A stretch of DNA of 64,000 nt, taken from contig JAHLMK010000028.1 in assembly GCA_019915135.1 (NCBI GenBank), forward strand, positions 186,001 to 250,000. The letters are read 5' to 3'. The notes below the pieces were generated by a model. It made no database searches, had not been told where the DNA came from, and saw only the letters and a program-made list of their open reading frames with translations. Source of the DNA: Strobilurus pachycystidiatus. Taxonomy: Eukaryota > Basidiomycota > Agaricomycetes > Agaricales > Physalacriaceae. The translations under genes and the position numbers were made by a program. Numbering within the stretch: position 1 is the first letter of the stretch; the number at the start of each line of letters is the position of its first letter. This document shows positions 63,587 through 64,000 of this stretch, one piece after another.

Positions 63587-64000
63587 AGGGGTGAGGGGCG
63601 CGGTAGAAATGCAGCGGGTGCGGGCGGTAAGAAAGTCGAATGAGGGGATAGACGAACATGGAGAAGTCATATCTCTCGTCGTCCCCTGGGAACTAGTACT
63701 ATTTCAGCGAGGACGCAATGTTGCTATCCTAGTTCCAGCTGGCAGTGGCAGTGTGCTCGGAGGAGGCATCATGTCGTTCCCGTTTCGCTGCAAAGAGGTG
63801 AGACGGCTGGCGAACAACATGCAATCGGATATGGAAGACATACAGAAAGGATGAGCGGAGCGCACCTGGAACCGGTACACTCTCTCTGTTGAGCTCGTCG
63901 TCGTCATCGCGTCCCGCGGCGTCGTATCGTCGGCCATACAGTACTTAGTTGCGGGCTAGAGCGGGGCCAACCTAGATCAAACGTGAGCACGAAGTTGACG
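63587..64000. other. Right edge; possible first exon on minus strand
   Basis: The minus strand at 63937 starts MADDTTPRDAMTTTSSTERV, followed by a GTGCGC donor near 63866 and an acceptor TTCGCCAG about 59 nt on. This might be the 5' exon of a small gene. The evidence is weak. Confidence 0.25.

Noticed and set aside
1..64000. CRISPR array, prophage, operons, ribosome binding sites
   Set aside because: Spliced genes, fungal transposons and repeat types show a eukaryotic nuclear sequence. The tandem repeats lack the regular repeat-spacer structure of CRISPR.
1..64000. tRNA and rRNA genes
   Set aside because: I scanned for T-loop-like GGTTCRA motifs and rRNA landmarks and saw no cloverleaf-compatible sequence. 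A covariance search would be needed to exclude them fully.

Overview
The window looks like nuclear DNA of a filamentous basidiomycete, most probably an Agaricomycete. Genes lie on both strands, are split by short GT-AG introns (about 45 to 65 nt), and there is no bacterial operon layout. The recognisable families fit: fungal Ty3-like LTR elements, a Tnp2-type CACTA transposase, a LINE endonuclease, an Agaricomycete-style F-box protein, a Zn(II)2Cys6 regulator, and a large kinase fused to a nuclease-like domain. No tRNA, rRNA or CRISPR array was found. All names come from reading translated motifs, not from database searches.

Layout. 0-4 kb: a decayed SMC4 hinge fragment, a dispersed repeat (R1a), a decayed transposase and a small spliced gene of unknown function (minus). 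4-9 kb: an array of GACAATA motifs, then an intact ten-exon coiled-coil/proline-rich gene (704 aa), then a 3'-truncated copy of the nuclease-like/kinase gene. 10-18.4 kb: an old Ty3-like element (A) split by a younger complete-ended but non-autonomous LTR element (B, 12911-17903) with 657-bp LTRs and a short target duplication. 19-23.5 kb: a LINE endonuclease, a broken and rearranged second copy of the coiled-coil gene, and a charged-protein gene. 23.5-28.4 kb: two spliced unknown genes and a casein kinase I gene with one frameshift. 28.7-30.8 kb: a small gene interrupted inside an exon by a 1135-bp inverted-repeat element. 31-34.8 kb: a decayed RAE1/BUB3-like WD40 gene, a GC-rich minisatellite and R1b (inverted copy of R1a). 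36.9-39.1 kb: the full nuclease-like/kinase gene. 40-44.5 kb: transporter remnants and an F-box gene. 45-50.5 kb: an unknown frame-broken gene, a WD40 gene with a C-terminal membrane anchor, and a Zn2Cys6 regulator. 51-56.5 kb: an RT-RING chimeric ORF, two Tnp2 remnants, and a 417-bp inverted-repeat element with an 8-bp target duplication. 57-64 kb: minisatellites, a multi-exon unknown gene, a truncated VPS8 and another minisatellite.

How it fits together. This is a repeat-rich accessory region, not a pathway cluster. Intact genes (coiled-coil gene, kinase fusion, F-box, WD40-TM, Zn2Cys6) sit among decayed mobile elements and among broken copies of normally conserved genes (SMC4, CK1, RAE1-like, VPS8), as expected of a region that collects duplicated or captured fragments. 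The most notable items are the nuclease-like/kinase fusion, present once intact and once truncated 29 kb apart, the element that supplies a stop codon to its host gene, and the RT-RING fusion ORF. Exon borders were chosen from splice consensus and reading phase only.
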